From Sulfoacidibacillus thermotolerans (GTDB lineage: Bacteria; Bacillota; Bacilli; Alicyclobacillales; SLC66): DNA of 64,000 nucleotides. The stretch lies in contig NZ_MPDK01000004.1 of NCBI RefSeq assembly GCF_003144315.1, positions 86,315 to 150,314 on the forward strand, in the 5' to 3' direction. The translations under genes were made by a program, and so were the position numbers. Below the pieces are notes generated by a model that made no database searches, was not told the DNA's origin, and saw nothing but the letters and a program-made list of their open reading frames with translations. The first letter of the stretch is position 1. Each line of letters opens with the position of its first letter. This document shows positions 25,098 through 34,255 of the stretch, one piece after another.

Positions 25098-27521
25098 ATG
25101 AATTATGATGCAAAAACAATTGAGGCAAAATGGCAATCTTATTGGGAAGAAACTGGGCGTGACCGTGCCTTGGAGACATCGCAACGGCCTAAATATTACT
25201 GTCTTGACATGTTTCCGTACCCTTCTGGTTCAGGGTTGCACGTGGGGCATTGGCGAGGATATGTGTTGTCTGATGTTTGGAGTCGCTATAAGCGCTTAAA
25301 TGGCTATGAAGTCTTGCATCCGATGGGGTGGGATGCTTTTGGACTTCCTGCAGAAAATGATGCAATCAAAAAAGGGATTCATCCAACGGTAGGGACTGCG
25401 CGCAATATTGCGAATTTTAAAGAGCAATTAAAGCGCATGGGTGCGATGTTTGATTGGAGTCGCGAAATCAATACTAGTTCACCTGAATATTATAAATGGA
25501 CACAGTGGATTTTTCTTCAATTGTTTGATATGGGATTGGCTTATCGCAAAGAAATGCCTATTAATTGGTGTCCGAGTTGCAAAACTGGACTTGCAAATGA
25601 AGAAGTGGTAGATGGCGCTTGTGAGCGCTGTGGAACACCAGTGACTAAACGCAACATGAATCAATGGATGTTGCGAATCACGGATTATGCGGAACGTCTT
25701 CTCAATGATCTAGACGATCTGGATTGGCCAGAAAAAGTGAAAAAAATGCAGGCAAATTGGATTGGTCGCAGTGAAGGTGCGGAACTTTCATTTGAATTGC
25801 ATGGCCTAGAGAAGCGCCTCGCGGTGTTTACGACGCGACCAGATACATTGTATGGGGTCACATACATGGTGTTGGCGCCGGAACATCCGCTTGTTTCGGA
25901 GCTGACAACACCACAACAGCAACAAGCTGTATCTGAGTATGTAACACAGACACTCGCGAAATCGCAGTTGGCGCGTCAACGTGTAGATAAAACAAAGACA
26001 GGGGTATTTACGGGAGGATATGCTGTACATCCTTTGACAGGCGAATTGTTGCCGATTTGGATTGCTGATTATGTACTAATGGATTATGGGACAGGGGCAA
26101 TTATGGCTGTTCCTGCACACGATCAACGCGACTTTGAGTTTGCGCGGCAATTTCAGTTGCCAGTGCGGCGCGTGATCAAAATGGCTGGAGTGCAAGAGGT
26201 TTCTGAACAAAATATGCAAGAGGCAGATGTCAGAGACGGCACCTTGATGAATTCAGGACCTTATGATGGACTTACAGTTGAAGAAGCAAAACGAAACGTC
26301 GTTTTAGATCTTGAGGCCAAGGGAATTGCGAAACGAACGGTGGGATACAAGTTGCGCGACTGGGTGTTTGCGCGTCAACGTTATTGGGGTGAACCCATTC
26401 CTGTCGTACATTGTGAGCGTTGCGGAATTGTCCCTGTAAAGGAAGAAGATCTTCCCGTTTTATTGCCAGATGTTGAGCGCTATGAACCCACTGGTACTGG
26501 GGAGTCGCCGCTTGCTGCAATTGAATCGTTTGTGCAGACGACTTGTCCAAAATGTAAGGGTCCAGCAAAACGTGAAACGGATACGATGCCGCAGTGGGCA
26601 GGATCTTGTTGGTACTTTTTGCGTTTTGCGGATCCACATAATGCAGAACGTCTATTTGATCGTGAAAAAGTAGATTATTGGCTGCCTGTGGACATGTATA
26701 TTGGGGGTGTCGAGCATGCGGTACTGCACTTGCTCTATGCACGGTTTTTTACGAAAGTTTTATACGATCGCAAGGTAATTGGATTTCATGAACCGTTTGT
26801 TCGATTATTTAATCAAGGAATGATGACCTTACACGGCGCAAAGATGTCAAAATCGAAGGGAAATGTAGTGAGTCCGGAGGAATTAGTCGAGAAGTACGGG
26901 ACTGATACGTTACGTATGTACGAATTGTTTGTTGGGCCTCCTGAAGTGGATGCGGAGTGGAATCCACGTGCGATCGAAGGAGTGCACCGTTTCTTGGCCC
27001 GCACCTATCGATTGATCGTCGATGCGGCAGCGCAAATGCAAAAGCAGGAATCGCGGTCACTCGGAAAGCTTCGGCATCGTTTTGTGCAGCAAGTAACTGA
27101 ACGTATTGAAGGGTTTCGATTTAATACGGTTGTAAGTGCATTTATGGAATATGTTGCGGCCTTGTCAGAACAAAGTGAGACACTAGACCAAAAAACATTA
27201 GATACGCTGGTGATTTGTTTGGCGCCACTTGCACCGCACTTGGCTGAAGAGTGTTGGAGAATAATAGGGAATCAAGGTTCCGTCTTTGATGCTTCGTGGC
27301 CAGAGGTTGACGAACGCTATTTAGTGGATGATACTGTCGTAATTGTAGTGCAGATCAATGGGAAGATACGTGACCGAATTGAGGTGGCCCGCGAGACAGA
27401 ACAAGAACAAGTTCGGGAGCGGGTATTTGCTAGTCCGTCGGTCCAAACTGCAATTGCGGATAAAACAATAGTAAAGGAAGTATATGTTCCGGGTAAAATT
27501 TTTAATCTTGTTGTCCGCTAA
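25098..27521 (+). CDS. leuS: Leucyl-tRNA synthetase
   Basis: An 807-residue class I synthetase that charges tRNA-Leu. The HIGH-type motif is HVGH at residues 48-51 within PYPSGSGLHVGH, the editing domain includes TTRPDTLYGVTYMVLAPEHP, and KMSKS appears as KMSKSKGN near residue 580. The length is normal for bacteria. The ATG follows AAGGGGGCG. Regulated by the T-box upstream. Confidence 0.97.
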   Translation: MNYDAKTIEAKWQSYWEETGRDRALETSQRPKYYCLDMFPYPSGSGLHVGHWRGYVLSDVWSRYKRLNGYEVLHPMGWDAFGLPAENDAIKKGIHPTVGTARNIANFKEQLKRMGAMFDWSREINTSSPEYYKWTQWIFLQLFDMGLAYRKEMPINWCPSCKTGLANEEVVDGACERCGTPVTKRNMNQWMLRITDYAERLLNDLDDLDWPEKVKKMQANWIGRSEGAELSFELHGLEKRLAVFTTRPDTLYGVTYMVLAPEHPLVSELTTPQQQQAVSEYVTQTLAKSQLARQRVDKTKTGVFTGGYAVHPLTGELLPIWIADYVLMDYGTGAIMAVPAHDQRDFEFARQFQLPVRRVIKMAGVQEVSEQNMQEADVRDGTLMNSGPYDGLTVEEAKRNVVLDLEAKGIAKRTVGYKLRDWVFARQRYWGEPIPVVHCERCGIVPVKEEDLPVLLPDVERYEPTGTGESPLAAIESFVQTTCPKCKGPAKRETDTMPQWAGSCWYFLRFADPHNAERLFDREKVDYWLPVDMYIGGVEHAVLHLLYARFFTKVLYDRKVIGFHEPFVRLFNQGMMTLHGAKMSKSKGNVVSPEELVEKYGTDTLRMYELFVGPPEVDAEWNPRAIEGVHRFLARTYRLIVDAAAQMQKQESRSLGKLRHRFVQQVTERIEGFRFNTVVSAFMEYVAALSEQSETLDQKTLDTLVICLAPLAPHLAEECWRIIGNQGSVFDASWPEVDERYLVDDTVVIVVQINGKIRDRIEVARETEQEQVRERVFASPSVQTAIADKTIVKEVYVPGKIFNLVVR

Positions 27522-27557
27522 TGGGCGGAAAAGTCTGTACGGTGGGAGAGGTGCATG

Positions 27558-28433
27558 ATGAAGTTTGCAAAAATGCATGGACTTGGGAATAACTATATCT
27601 ATGTGAATCTATGGGACACCTTGATAGAGGAAAAGGAATTTGCTCCACTTGCGGTGGCTGTGTCAAACGTGAATACAGGCATTGGCTCGGATGGAATGAT
27701 TACGATGGGGCCCTCGCACATTGCAGATGCGCGCATGCGTATTTTTAATGAAGATGGTTCAGAGGGAGAAAATTGCGGGAATGGACTGCGCTGTGTGGGA
27801 AAGTATTTATACGAAAAAGGGATCGTTCCAAAAGAGCGTTTAACGGTAGAAACAAAGGGCGGGCTGATGTACTTAGAGCTGCATTTGAATGAAGCGGGCG
27901 ATGTCGTTGAAGAAGTAACTGTCGACATGGGTGAGCCGCGTTTGCGCAGGGAGCAGTTGCCTGTACTTGGCGGAGCGCCAGATGAGCAGGCGTTGTTACA
28001 GCCGATTGAAGTAGGTGGGGAAATGTTTCAATTTACGGGTGTATCTATGGGAAATCCGCATGCAGTCATTTTTGTCGATGACGCGACAAAAATTGACGTT
28101 GCGGGTATTGGACCAAAATTGGAACATCATCCTCTCTTTCCAGAACGCGTAAATGTTGAGTTTGTCACGGCAAAAAATGATCGCGAATTAGATTTTCGAG
28201 TATGGGAACGCGGTTCTGGGATCACGATGGCATGTGGCACAGGTGCCTGTGCTGCCGTAGTTGCAGGTGTGTTGACAAACCGTTTGCAACGCGGGGAAAC
28301 CGTAGTGGTTCACCTTTTAGGTGGGGATCTAAGCATTCGCTGGGGGCACGATGGGCATGTGTATATGCGTGGACCTGCCGCATGGATTTGTGAAGGTGAA
28401 TGGTTAGGTGACGGTGGTTCTAAGCGAGGATGA
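27558..28433 (+). CDS. dapF: Diaminopimelate epimerase
   Basis: A 291-residue enzyme converting LL- to meso-diaminopimelate for lysine and peptidoglycan. Both catalytic cysteines are visible: C73 in GENCGNGLRC and C226 in MACGTGAC. MKFAKMHGLGN is the family N-terminus; of two consecutive ATGs (27555 and 27558) the second is better spaced from GGAGAGG. The stop overlaps the next gene's start (ATGA). Confidence 0.95.
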   Translation: MKFAKMHGLGNNYIYVNLWDTLIEEKEFAPLAVAVSNVNTGIGSDGMITMGPSHIADARMRIFNEDGSEGENCGNGLRCVGKYLYEKGIVPKERLTVETKGGLMYLELHLNEAGDVVEEVTVDMGEPRLRREQLPVLGGAPDEQALLQPIEVGGEMFQFTGVSMGNPHAVIFVDDATKIDVAGIGPKLEHHPLFPERVNVEFVTAKNDRELDFRVWERGSGITMACGTGACAAVVAGVLTNRLQRGETVVVHLLGGDLSIRWGHDGHVYMRGPAAWICEGEWLGDGGSKRG

Positions 28434-29311
28434 AAACTTGGGCTCCCTATCTCGTGCTTTTAGTCGTGAGTGCAATTTGGGGCGCTCACGCTGTGGTGGG
28501 GGTGGCAGCGTTGCGGGCTTTAAGCCCGCTTGCTTTATCTGCATGGCGGTATGCTTTTACCGCTGTGCTGTTTGCGCCTGCACTCGTCGCTGCTGCCAAG
28601 CGCCTGCACCACTTAACGTTGTCTGATGGTTTGCTGTTGCTCATTGCGAGTTTATCTTCTGCTGTGTTTTATCCGCTTTTCTATTATCGGTCATTAGCGG
28701 TGCTTCCACCTGTTGAATCCCTGTTAATTGTCAATGCAGCCCCTGTCTTAACTGCTCTCTTTGCCTACTTCTTTTATCGTGAACGGCTTTCTAAGCGACA
28801 AGTGATAGGTCTTGTCATTGCGCTGTTGGGGGTTGTGGTCATCAGTTTACAAGCGGCGACGCGAGGGACCCAGAGTTTAGAGGTTATTTTTGACGCAGTG
28901 ATTGGTACAGCAGCGTTTGCACTCTACAGTGTTGTATCGCGAAAATTGTACATGCGTTTACCGCTATTTGATGTACTCGCAGTGACTTCATTTGTGGGTG
29001 CGATTTTCTTGTGGTTGATTGTGCTTTTTACACACACTTGGTCTGTTGCAACCGCGCTTGAAACACTCCGTGTCGGAGAATGGTTAAGTCTTCTGTTTAT
29101 TGTTTTATTTGTAAGTACAATTGCGTATATTTTATATGGGTTTGGTTTAGCAAGGGTTCCTGGAGCTGTTTCCGCAGCGCTTACATTTTATCCACAGCCG
29201 CTTTTTGCAGCGATCTTGCAGTGGATTTGGCTTGGCAAGGCAGTGACTTTGCTCACTGTCATTGGGGGTGCGATTATTCTTACGGGGAGTTTTGTATTGC
29301 GGCGTTCCTAG
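28430..29311 (+). CDS. EamA/DMT-family transporter
   Basis: A 293-residue protein with ten predicted membrane helices in two EamA repeats; the first repeat begins LVLLVVSAIWGAHAVVGVAAL and the second FDAVIGTAAFALYSVVSRK. DMT proteins export metabolites such as amino acids or nucleosides. It overlaps dapF by 4 bp, which might hint at an amino acid substrate. Specificity unknown. Confidence 0.85.
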   Translation: MKTWAPYLVLLVVSAIWGAHAVVGVAALRALSPLALSAWRYAFTAVLFAPALVAAAKRLHHLTLSDGLLLLIASLSSAVFYPLFYYRSLAVLPPVESLLIVNAAPVLTALFAYFFYRERLSKRQVIGLVIALLGVVVISLQAATRGTQSLEVIFDAVIGTAAFALYSVVSRKLYMRLPLFDVLAVTSFVGAIFLWLIVLFTHTWSVATALETLRVGEWLSLLFIVLFVSTIAYILYGFGLARVPGAVSAALTFYPQPLFAAILQWIWLGKAVTLLTVIGGAIILTGSFVLRRS

Positions 29312-29368
29312 GCATTCACCTATATTCAAGGATGTGCGTATACTGACAGCACTCCGGGTAAGCGGGTG

Positions 29369-30490
29369 ATGACTTTGCAGTGGGGACGTTCACCAATTGA
29401 TGAAACCAAGACCGATGCAATTTTAGATCGATTTGCACGAGGCAAACTGAACCTATTTGCTTCGTTAGATCAACTGCGCCAAGTCTATGAAGGGCGTTTG
29501 AATCGCAAAAAGGTTACACAAACAGATTTTTTCAATGGATATGTGTCAACTCAAACGCGCGAAGGGGATAAAGTGACGCAGGGTATGGCGTTTGATGCGT
29601 ATTGTGCCGAGGGATCTTTTGATCCACTGCAACACAAAGAAAAACTACTTGCTCCTCTTCATGCGTTGATTGGTTTGACTGAAGTAAAGCGCACAATCGA
29701 CGAATTGTATGCTTATCTCGTCGTCCAGGGATTGCGTAGACAAGCAGGATTAAAATTAAATCAGACAGTTTTGCACATGATTTTTTCAGGTCGGCCAGGA
29801 ACCGGGAAAACAACGGTAGCGCGATTACTTGGACCTGTTTTACGTGCACTTGGAGTATTGTCGCGAGGACACGTCGTTGAAGTGGAACGTGCTGATCTTG
29901 TGGGTGAGTATATTGGGCATACTGCACAAAAAACGCGTGCACTGTTAGAGCAGGCGATGGGAGGAATCTTATTTATTGACGAGGCGTATGCGATTGCACG
30001 AGGCGGCGAGAAGGATTTTGGACGTGAAGCAATTGATACGCTTGTCAAAGGGATTGAGGATCGAAATCGTGATTTAGTGGTAATCCTTGCAGGGTATGAG
30101 ATGGAAATGAAGTATTTTTTGTCGGTTAACCCGGGATTATCTTCCCGTTTTCCATTGCATGTTTTTTTTCCAGATTACTCTGTACAGGAGTTAGTGCAGA
30201 TTGCTTCTGCAATGATTCGAGAGCGCCAGTATCATCTAGCGCCAGATGGTCTTGTCAGTTTACGTCAGCAGCTGCGCAAAGAACAGATGCAAGCGGAATT
30301 TAGTAATGCTCGTACGGTGCGTAATTTGGTGGAGCGAGCGATTCGTAAGCAAGCCGTGCGAGTTTTAGAACAGAAGGAACAAACGCGTCAAGATCTAATG
30401 ACTCTCATCGGCTCTGACTTTCGAGGGGAGGTAGACCATGAATCAATGCCTAGTGATTGGGCAACGGGGAGTTGGAAAAACCTACCTTAG
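29369..30490 (+). CDS. spoVK: Stage V sporulation protein K, AAA+ ATPase
   Basis: A 373-residue CbbX/SpoVK-type AAA+ protein. An N-terminal region of about 90 residues precedes the ATPase, which begins LIGLTEVKRTIDELYAYL. Walker A is GRPGTGKTT, Walker B ILFIDEAYAI, and a sensor region ends in SSRFPLHVFFPDY. SpoVK is needed for spore cortex maturation in Bacillus. The gene heads the conserved spoVK-hflX-ynbB-glnR-glnA series. ATG 29369 directly follows an in-frame GTG at 29366; either could be used. Confidence 0.88.
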   Translation: MTLQWGRSPIDETKTDAILDRFARGKLNLFASLDQLRQVYEGRLNRKKVTQTDFFNGYVSTQTREGDKVTQGMAFDAYCAEGSFDPLQHKEKLLAPLHALIGLTEVKRTIDELYAYLVVQGLRRQAGLKLNQTVLHMIFSGRPGTGKTTVARLLGPVLRALGVLSRGHVVEVERADLVGEYIGHTAQKTRALLEQAMGGILFIDEAYAIARGGEKDFGREAIDTLVKGIEDRNRDLVVILAGYEMEMKYFLSVNPGLSSRFPLHVFFPDYSVQELVQIASAMIRERQYHLAPDGLVSLRQQLRKEQMQAEFSNARTVRNLVERAIRKQAVRVLEQKEQTRQDLMTLIGSDFRGEVDHESMPSDWATGSWKNLP

Positions 30491-31073
30491 CTTTCGCCTT
30501 GCGCAGTCCTGTGGAATGAAGTCCGTATTTGTTTTGCGAGAATGGGAAGATGGTCATTGTACCGAACATGTGCTAGATGTACAACAAACGCTTCAAGCAC
30601 TCGATGCGGGAGAGTCGCATCATTTTGAGCTGCAGACAATTGGCATTGGGATGAGTGAGACCATGGCACAACGAGCCTTGTTGTTTGATTCAGTCGGGTT
30701 ATCGGAAGAATCAGCGTTTTCGTCTGAAATGCGTTCTGGTATGGTTAAAACACAAAAATTGCTTATTACGAGTGATTCTATATGCCATGTAATCGATGCA
30801 ACCTCTCTGAATGAGCAGGGGTTGTCGCCAATTGATAAAAAAATCAACTTACTTGCGCATGCACGCAAAGTTCCCTACGTGTTAGTAGTAGCGAAAGTCG
30901 ACCTATTGACAGCTCGGCGCAAACGCCGTCTAGAGGGAATGTTGCGACACGAAAAAATTTTTTTTACTTCCGCGAAGTGGAATCGTGGCCTAGGGGCCTT
31001 AAAACATTTTATTGAAAAGGAAAACAGAGAAAACTATGCCTATTCGTTCTTGAGTAGGGGGGGATCAATCTGA
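30438..31073 (+). CDS. Small GTPase-like protein inserted between spoVK and hflX
   Basis: A 211-residue P-loop protein. GQRGVGKT at residues 8-15 is the Walker A (G1) motif, FDSVGL is a G3-like segment, VVAKVDLL corresponds to G4 (AKVD in place of NKxD), and TSAKW to G5. It overlaps spoVK by 53 bp in another frame and has GAGGGGAGG before its ATG. The gene is absent at this position in Bacillus subtilis as I recall. Role unknown; co-expression with SpoVK and HflX suggests sporulation or ribosome work. Confidence 0.7.
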   Translation: MNQCLVIGQRGVGKTYLSFRLAQSCGMKSVFVLREWEDGHCTEHVLDVQQTLQALDAGESHHFELQTIGIGMSETMAQRALLFDSVGLSEESAFSSEMRSGMVKTQKLLITSDSICHVIDATSLNEQGLSPIDKKINLLAHARKVPYVLVVAKVDLLTARRKRRLEGMLRHEKIFFTSAKWNRGLGALKHFIEKENRENYAYSFLSRGGSI

Positions 31074-31084
31074 AGTTTTATGAC

Positions 31085-32377
31085 ATGAATGAGGATGTAC
31101 AACCACTACGAGCAATTTTAGTGCACGTGTTTCGTCCTGTAGATTCCGAAGCGTTGCGCAATCATATGCGTGAGGAATTGAACAATTTAACGCACAGTGT
31201 TTCTGTCGTGGTCGTGGGGGAAATAGAACAAATCCTTCATGAAGAACAGGCACGTACACTAATTGGTAAGGGGAAACTTCAGGAGCTTTGTGCTGTTGCT
31301 GAGGCGAAATCGGCTTCTCTCATTATTTTTGGAACAGAATTAACGGGCAGTCAATTACGTAATTTGGAAGACACGTGTAAAATGCGCGTGATCGATCGCA
31401 CCCAGTTGATTCTTGACATCTTTGCAAAGCGTGCCCGCAGTTTTGAAGGAAAAGCGCAGGTGCGACTGGCTGAACTCTCTTATTTGTTCCCGCGCTTACA
31501 GGGGCAGGGGACTGCGTTATCTCGTCTTGGGGGTGGAATTGGAACCCGCGGACCAGGAGAGACCAAACTGGAATTAGACCGCAGAACCATCCGTAAGGAA
31601 ATTGCGAAATTGCGGGGGATTGTCGCTGCGGCTGGCAAACGAAGATCTGAACTCAGGCGCCGTAGGCGCCGACAGGGAGTGTACACTGTTGGCATCGTAG
31701 GATATACAAATGCCGGGAAAACGACGTTATTGGCGAATTTAGCTAAACGTTACGGAGAAAAGGGCTTGCATGCTGGACAAAATCGCTTATTCGACACTTT
31801 GGATCCGACGTCAAGACGAATTGTGTTTTTACGACGGACGCTTGTTGTGACAGATACGGTGGGCTTTATTCGGGATTTGCCACATCATTTGATTGATGCG
31901 TTTCGTGCAACTTTGGAGGAGACGCTCGATGCCGACGTACTTGTTCATGTGATTGATGCGTCCTCTCCGTTTCGCGAGGAAGAAATGCATACCGTCTATG
32001 AAGTGATTAATGGGATTTTAAAAACACATGTTCCGATCATTAGTATCTTTAATAAGATGGATCGGATGGATGTACACGTTTTTGACGTTCTACATGATCC
32101 GCTGGCAAATCGCGTGATTCGTGGTTCTGTGCTTGAGTTAACAACGCTTGAGGAAGTTTTATTTGCTATTGACCAACTCATAGGACAGCGAGTTCCTTTA
32201 CAACTACAGATTCCTTCAGATCGCGGTGATATTGTGGCCTTGGCTTATCAGTTTGGACAAGTCGAGCAGTTACACGAGCGAGAGAATCATGTGGTGATTG
32301 ATTTGCAAGTTGATGAAAAAGAGGCGTGGCATTTTGCTGAATTTCTACTTCCTTACGCGGATTCTTTGGAGGATTAA
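31085..32377 (+). CDS. hflX: GTPase HflX, ribosome-associated
   Basis: A 430-residue GTPase that splits stalled or stressed ribosomes. The N-terminal HflX domain includes LIGKGKLQEL, followed by a basic coiled coil with GTRGPGETKLELDRRTI, then the G domain: GYTNAGKTTL (G1), DTVGFIRDLP (G3) and FNKMD (G4). ATG 31085 lies 20 bp after the best ribosome site (AGGGGGGGA, 31056-31064); an in-frame CTG at 31070 is better spaced. Confidence 0.93.
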   Translation: MNEDVQPLRAILVHVFRPVDSEALRNHMREELNNLTHSVSVVVVGEIEQILHEEQARTLIGKGKLQELCAVAEAKSASLIIFGTELTGSQLRNLEDTCKMRVIDRTQLILDIFAKRARSFEGKAQVRLAELSYLFPRLQGQGTALSRLGGGIGTRGPGETKLELDRRTIRKEIAKLRGIVAAAGKRRSELRRRRRRQGVYTVGIVGYTNAGKTTLLANLAKRYGEKGLHAGQNRLFDTLDPTSRRIVFLRRTLVVTDTVGFIRDLPHHLIDAFRATLEETLDADVLVHVIDASSPFREEEMHTVYEVINGILKTHVPIISIFNKMDRMDVHVFDVLHDPLANRVIRGSVLELTTLEEVLFAIDQLIGQRVPLQLQIPSDRGDIVALAYQFGQVEQLHERENHVVIDLQVDEKEAWHFAEFLLPYADSLED

Positions 32378-32379
32378 CG

Positions 32380-33660
32380 GTGATGAACGAAACGAAATGG
32401 AACAAGATTGAGGAGATTGAACGTTCGATCGTGCATCTGTTATCACAGGTAGATCGCTTGATTGATCGTAACCAAGCGAAGGTTTTGCGTGCATTTACTG
32501 CTGCAAAACTTTCTGAAAGTGACCTACACGGCTCTACTGGCTATGGACTTGGTGATCGTGGAAGAGAACAGTTGGAAGCTGTTTATGCGTCAGTGTTTGG
32601 CGCTGAGGCGGCGATTGTGCGGCCGAGTATCGCATCAGGGACACATGCCCTTGCAATTGCTTACTTTGGACTTTTGCGCCCGGGAGAGACTTTACTCTAT
32701 GCAACAGGGCAACCCTATGATACACTGCAGGCTGTGATTGGGACAGATTCAAGTGCAACCAGTGACCAGGGGACACTTCGTGATTTTGGGATCGGTTTTC
32801 GCTCGATTGCTTTGACAAATGATGAGCACATTGATTTATCTGCCTTGCTTTCGGCAATCGATGCGACAACCAAAGTGGTTGCTTTTCAGCGCTCACCTGG
32901 TTATGCGTGGCGCAGAGCTCTTTCTGTAGCAGAACTTGGTGTGGCCATTGCACAGATCAAACAACGGTATCCGGATCTCTTTGTGGTGGTAGACAATTGC
33001 TATGGCGAGTTTACCGATATCGTGGAGCCAACTGAAGTTGGGGCGGATTTAGTAGTTGGTTCACTAATTAAAAACCCTGGAGGAGGTCTCGCTCCAACAG
33101 GTGGATATCTCGTCGGGACAAAAACAGCTGTACAACTTGCCTCTTCCCGTTTAACAGCTCCTGGTATAGGCGCAGAAATGGGGTCGTATGAGCAGTATCG
33201 GTTGTTTTTCCAAGGGTTATTTCTGGCTCCGCACATTGTTGGACAGGCCATTAAGGGCAATATTTTTGCTGCGGCTGCGTTTCAGGCAGTTGGCTTGGAA
33301 TGTGCTCCACAGCCAGAAGCAGCTCACGATGATATCGTATTGCGCATTAAGCTTGGAACTGCTTCACGTGTTGTGCAATTTTGTCAAGCAATACAACAAT
33401 CGTCTCCCATTGATTCGCATGTTTTACCAGAACCGTGGAATATGCCAGGATATCAGGATCAAGTGATCATGGCTGCAGGGACATTTATTTCCGGTGCTTC
33501 AATTGAACTCTCAGCTGACGGACCCATTCGTCCTCCGTTTGTGGTGTATTTGCAAGGCGGTCTCACTTATTCACATGTGAAGTTGGCTATTGTGGAGGCT
33601 CTTGATCGAATGGGATTGATCGATGACTATAGCATAAGGAAGAAATCGTTCATAAAATAA
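32380..33660 (+). CDS. ynbB: YnbB-like PLP-dependent enzyme (methionine gamma-lyase/aluminium-resistance family)
   Basis: A 426-residue fold-type I PLP enzyme. SIASGTHALAIAYFGLLRPG forms the cofactor-phosphate region, VVDNCYGEF supplies the aspartate, and GSLIKNPGGGLAPTGGY carries the probable Schiff-base lysine. Relatives are annotated as aluminium resistance or Met gamma-lyase proteins. It follows hflX by 2 bp, as in Bacillus. Physiological reaction unproven. Confidence 0.88.
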   Translation: MMNETKWNKIEEIERSIVHLLSQVDRLIDRNQAKVLRAFTAAKLSESDLHGSTGYGLGDRGREQLEAVYASVFGAEAAIVRPSIASGTHALAIAYFGLLRPGETLLYATGQPYDTLQAVIGTDSSATSDQGTLRDFGIGFRSIALTNDEHIDLSALLSAIDATTKVVAFQRSPGYAWRRALSVAELGVAIAQIKQRYPDLFVVVDNCYGEFTDIVEPTEVGADLVVGSLIKNPGGGLAPTGGYLVGTKTAVQLASSRLTAPGIGAEMGSYEQYRLFFQGLFLAPHIVGQAIKGNIFAAAAFQAVGLECAPQPEAAHDDIVLRIKLGTASRVVQFCQAIQQSSPIDSHVLPEPWNMPGYQDQVIMAAGTFISGASIELSADGPIRPPFVVYLQGGLTYSHVKLAIVEALDRMGLIDDYSIRKKSFIK

Positions 33661-33667
33661 CATTAGC

Positions 33668-33697
33668 TTAACAAAAGGTGTTAATTTATTCTTGACA
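33668..33697. promoter_or_regulatory. Inverted repeat and possible GlnR-type half-sites before glnRA
   Basis: TTAACA-AAAGG-TGTTAA (33668-33684) is a perfect inverted repeat. Its right half TGTTA and a downstream TGACA (33693-33697, inside the -35 box) resemble the GlnR/TnrA site TGTNA-N7-TNACA but with nine bases between halves. Autoregulation by GlnR is usual for glnRA; the exact site is uncertain. Confidence 0.4.
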
Positions 33698-33720
33698 TAC
33701 AATGGAAGGTATGCTACGAT
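33692..33720 (+). promoter_or_regulatory. Promoter of glnRA
   Basis: TTGACA (33692-33697), a 17-bp spacer and TACGAT (33715-33720) form a good sigma-A promoter 73 bp before glnR. Confidence 0.75.
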
Positions 33721-33793
33721 CTGAACGCCTTCAATCTTCTTGAATTTTATCTTGTGTTAGGGATCAATCGGTATGTATGAGGAGGATCAGCGA

Positions 33794-34219
33794 ATGGATG
33801 ATGCCATGCGGCGTAAGCTTGCTTTGTTTCCTATTGGAATCGTGCAACGCTTGACTGATTTGACAGCGCGGCAAATCCGATATTACGAACAGCACGGATT
33901 GATTCACCCGGAGCGAACGCATGGGAATCAACGTCTGTTCTCGTTTAATGATGTTGAGCGCTTGCTTGAGATTAAAAATTTGATTGATAAAGGGCTGAAT
34001 ATCGCTGGAATTAAGGCGATGATTGGACAGCCGACGACTGAAAGCGATTACACCCCTGCTATGCAGGCAGCTGCACAAGAGGTGCGGTCGGAACTCTCAG
34101 AAAGTGAATTGCATGAACTCTTGCTCCAAGAACTTTCAGAGCGTGCTGGGCAACGAGGGAATCCTGTTTCGATGATTCAGGGGGAACTCTCACGCTTCTT
34201 TCATGGGGATCGGCGTTAG
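33794..34219 (+). CDS. glnR: GlnR-type MerR-family nitrogen regulator
   Basis: A 141-residue MerR-family repressor. FPIGIVQRLTDLTARQIRYY and EQHGLIHPERTHGNQRLFS match the DNA-binding domain of GlnR, which represses glnRA when glutamine-bound GlnA signals nitrogen excess. The C-terminal tail should contact GlnA. ATG 33794 with GAGGAGG 8 bp upstream is preferred over ATG 33773. glnA follows directly. Confidence 0.93.
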   Translation: MDDAMRRKLALFPIGIVQRLTDLTARQIRYYEQHGLIHPERTHGNQRLFSFNDVERLLEIKNLIDKGLNIAGIKAMIGQPTTESDYTPAMQAAAQEVRSELSESELHELLLQELSERAGQRGNPVSMIQGELSRFFHGDRR

Positions 34220-34255
34220 TGAGAAGATCGACAGATTGTCGAGGGGGTATGTATT

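Noticed and set aside
33773..33793. Upstream ATG of glnR
   Set aside because: The ribosome site GAGGAGG lies after it and serves ATG 33794, which gives the family N-terminus.
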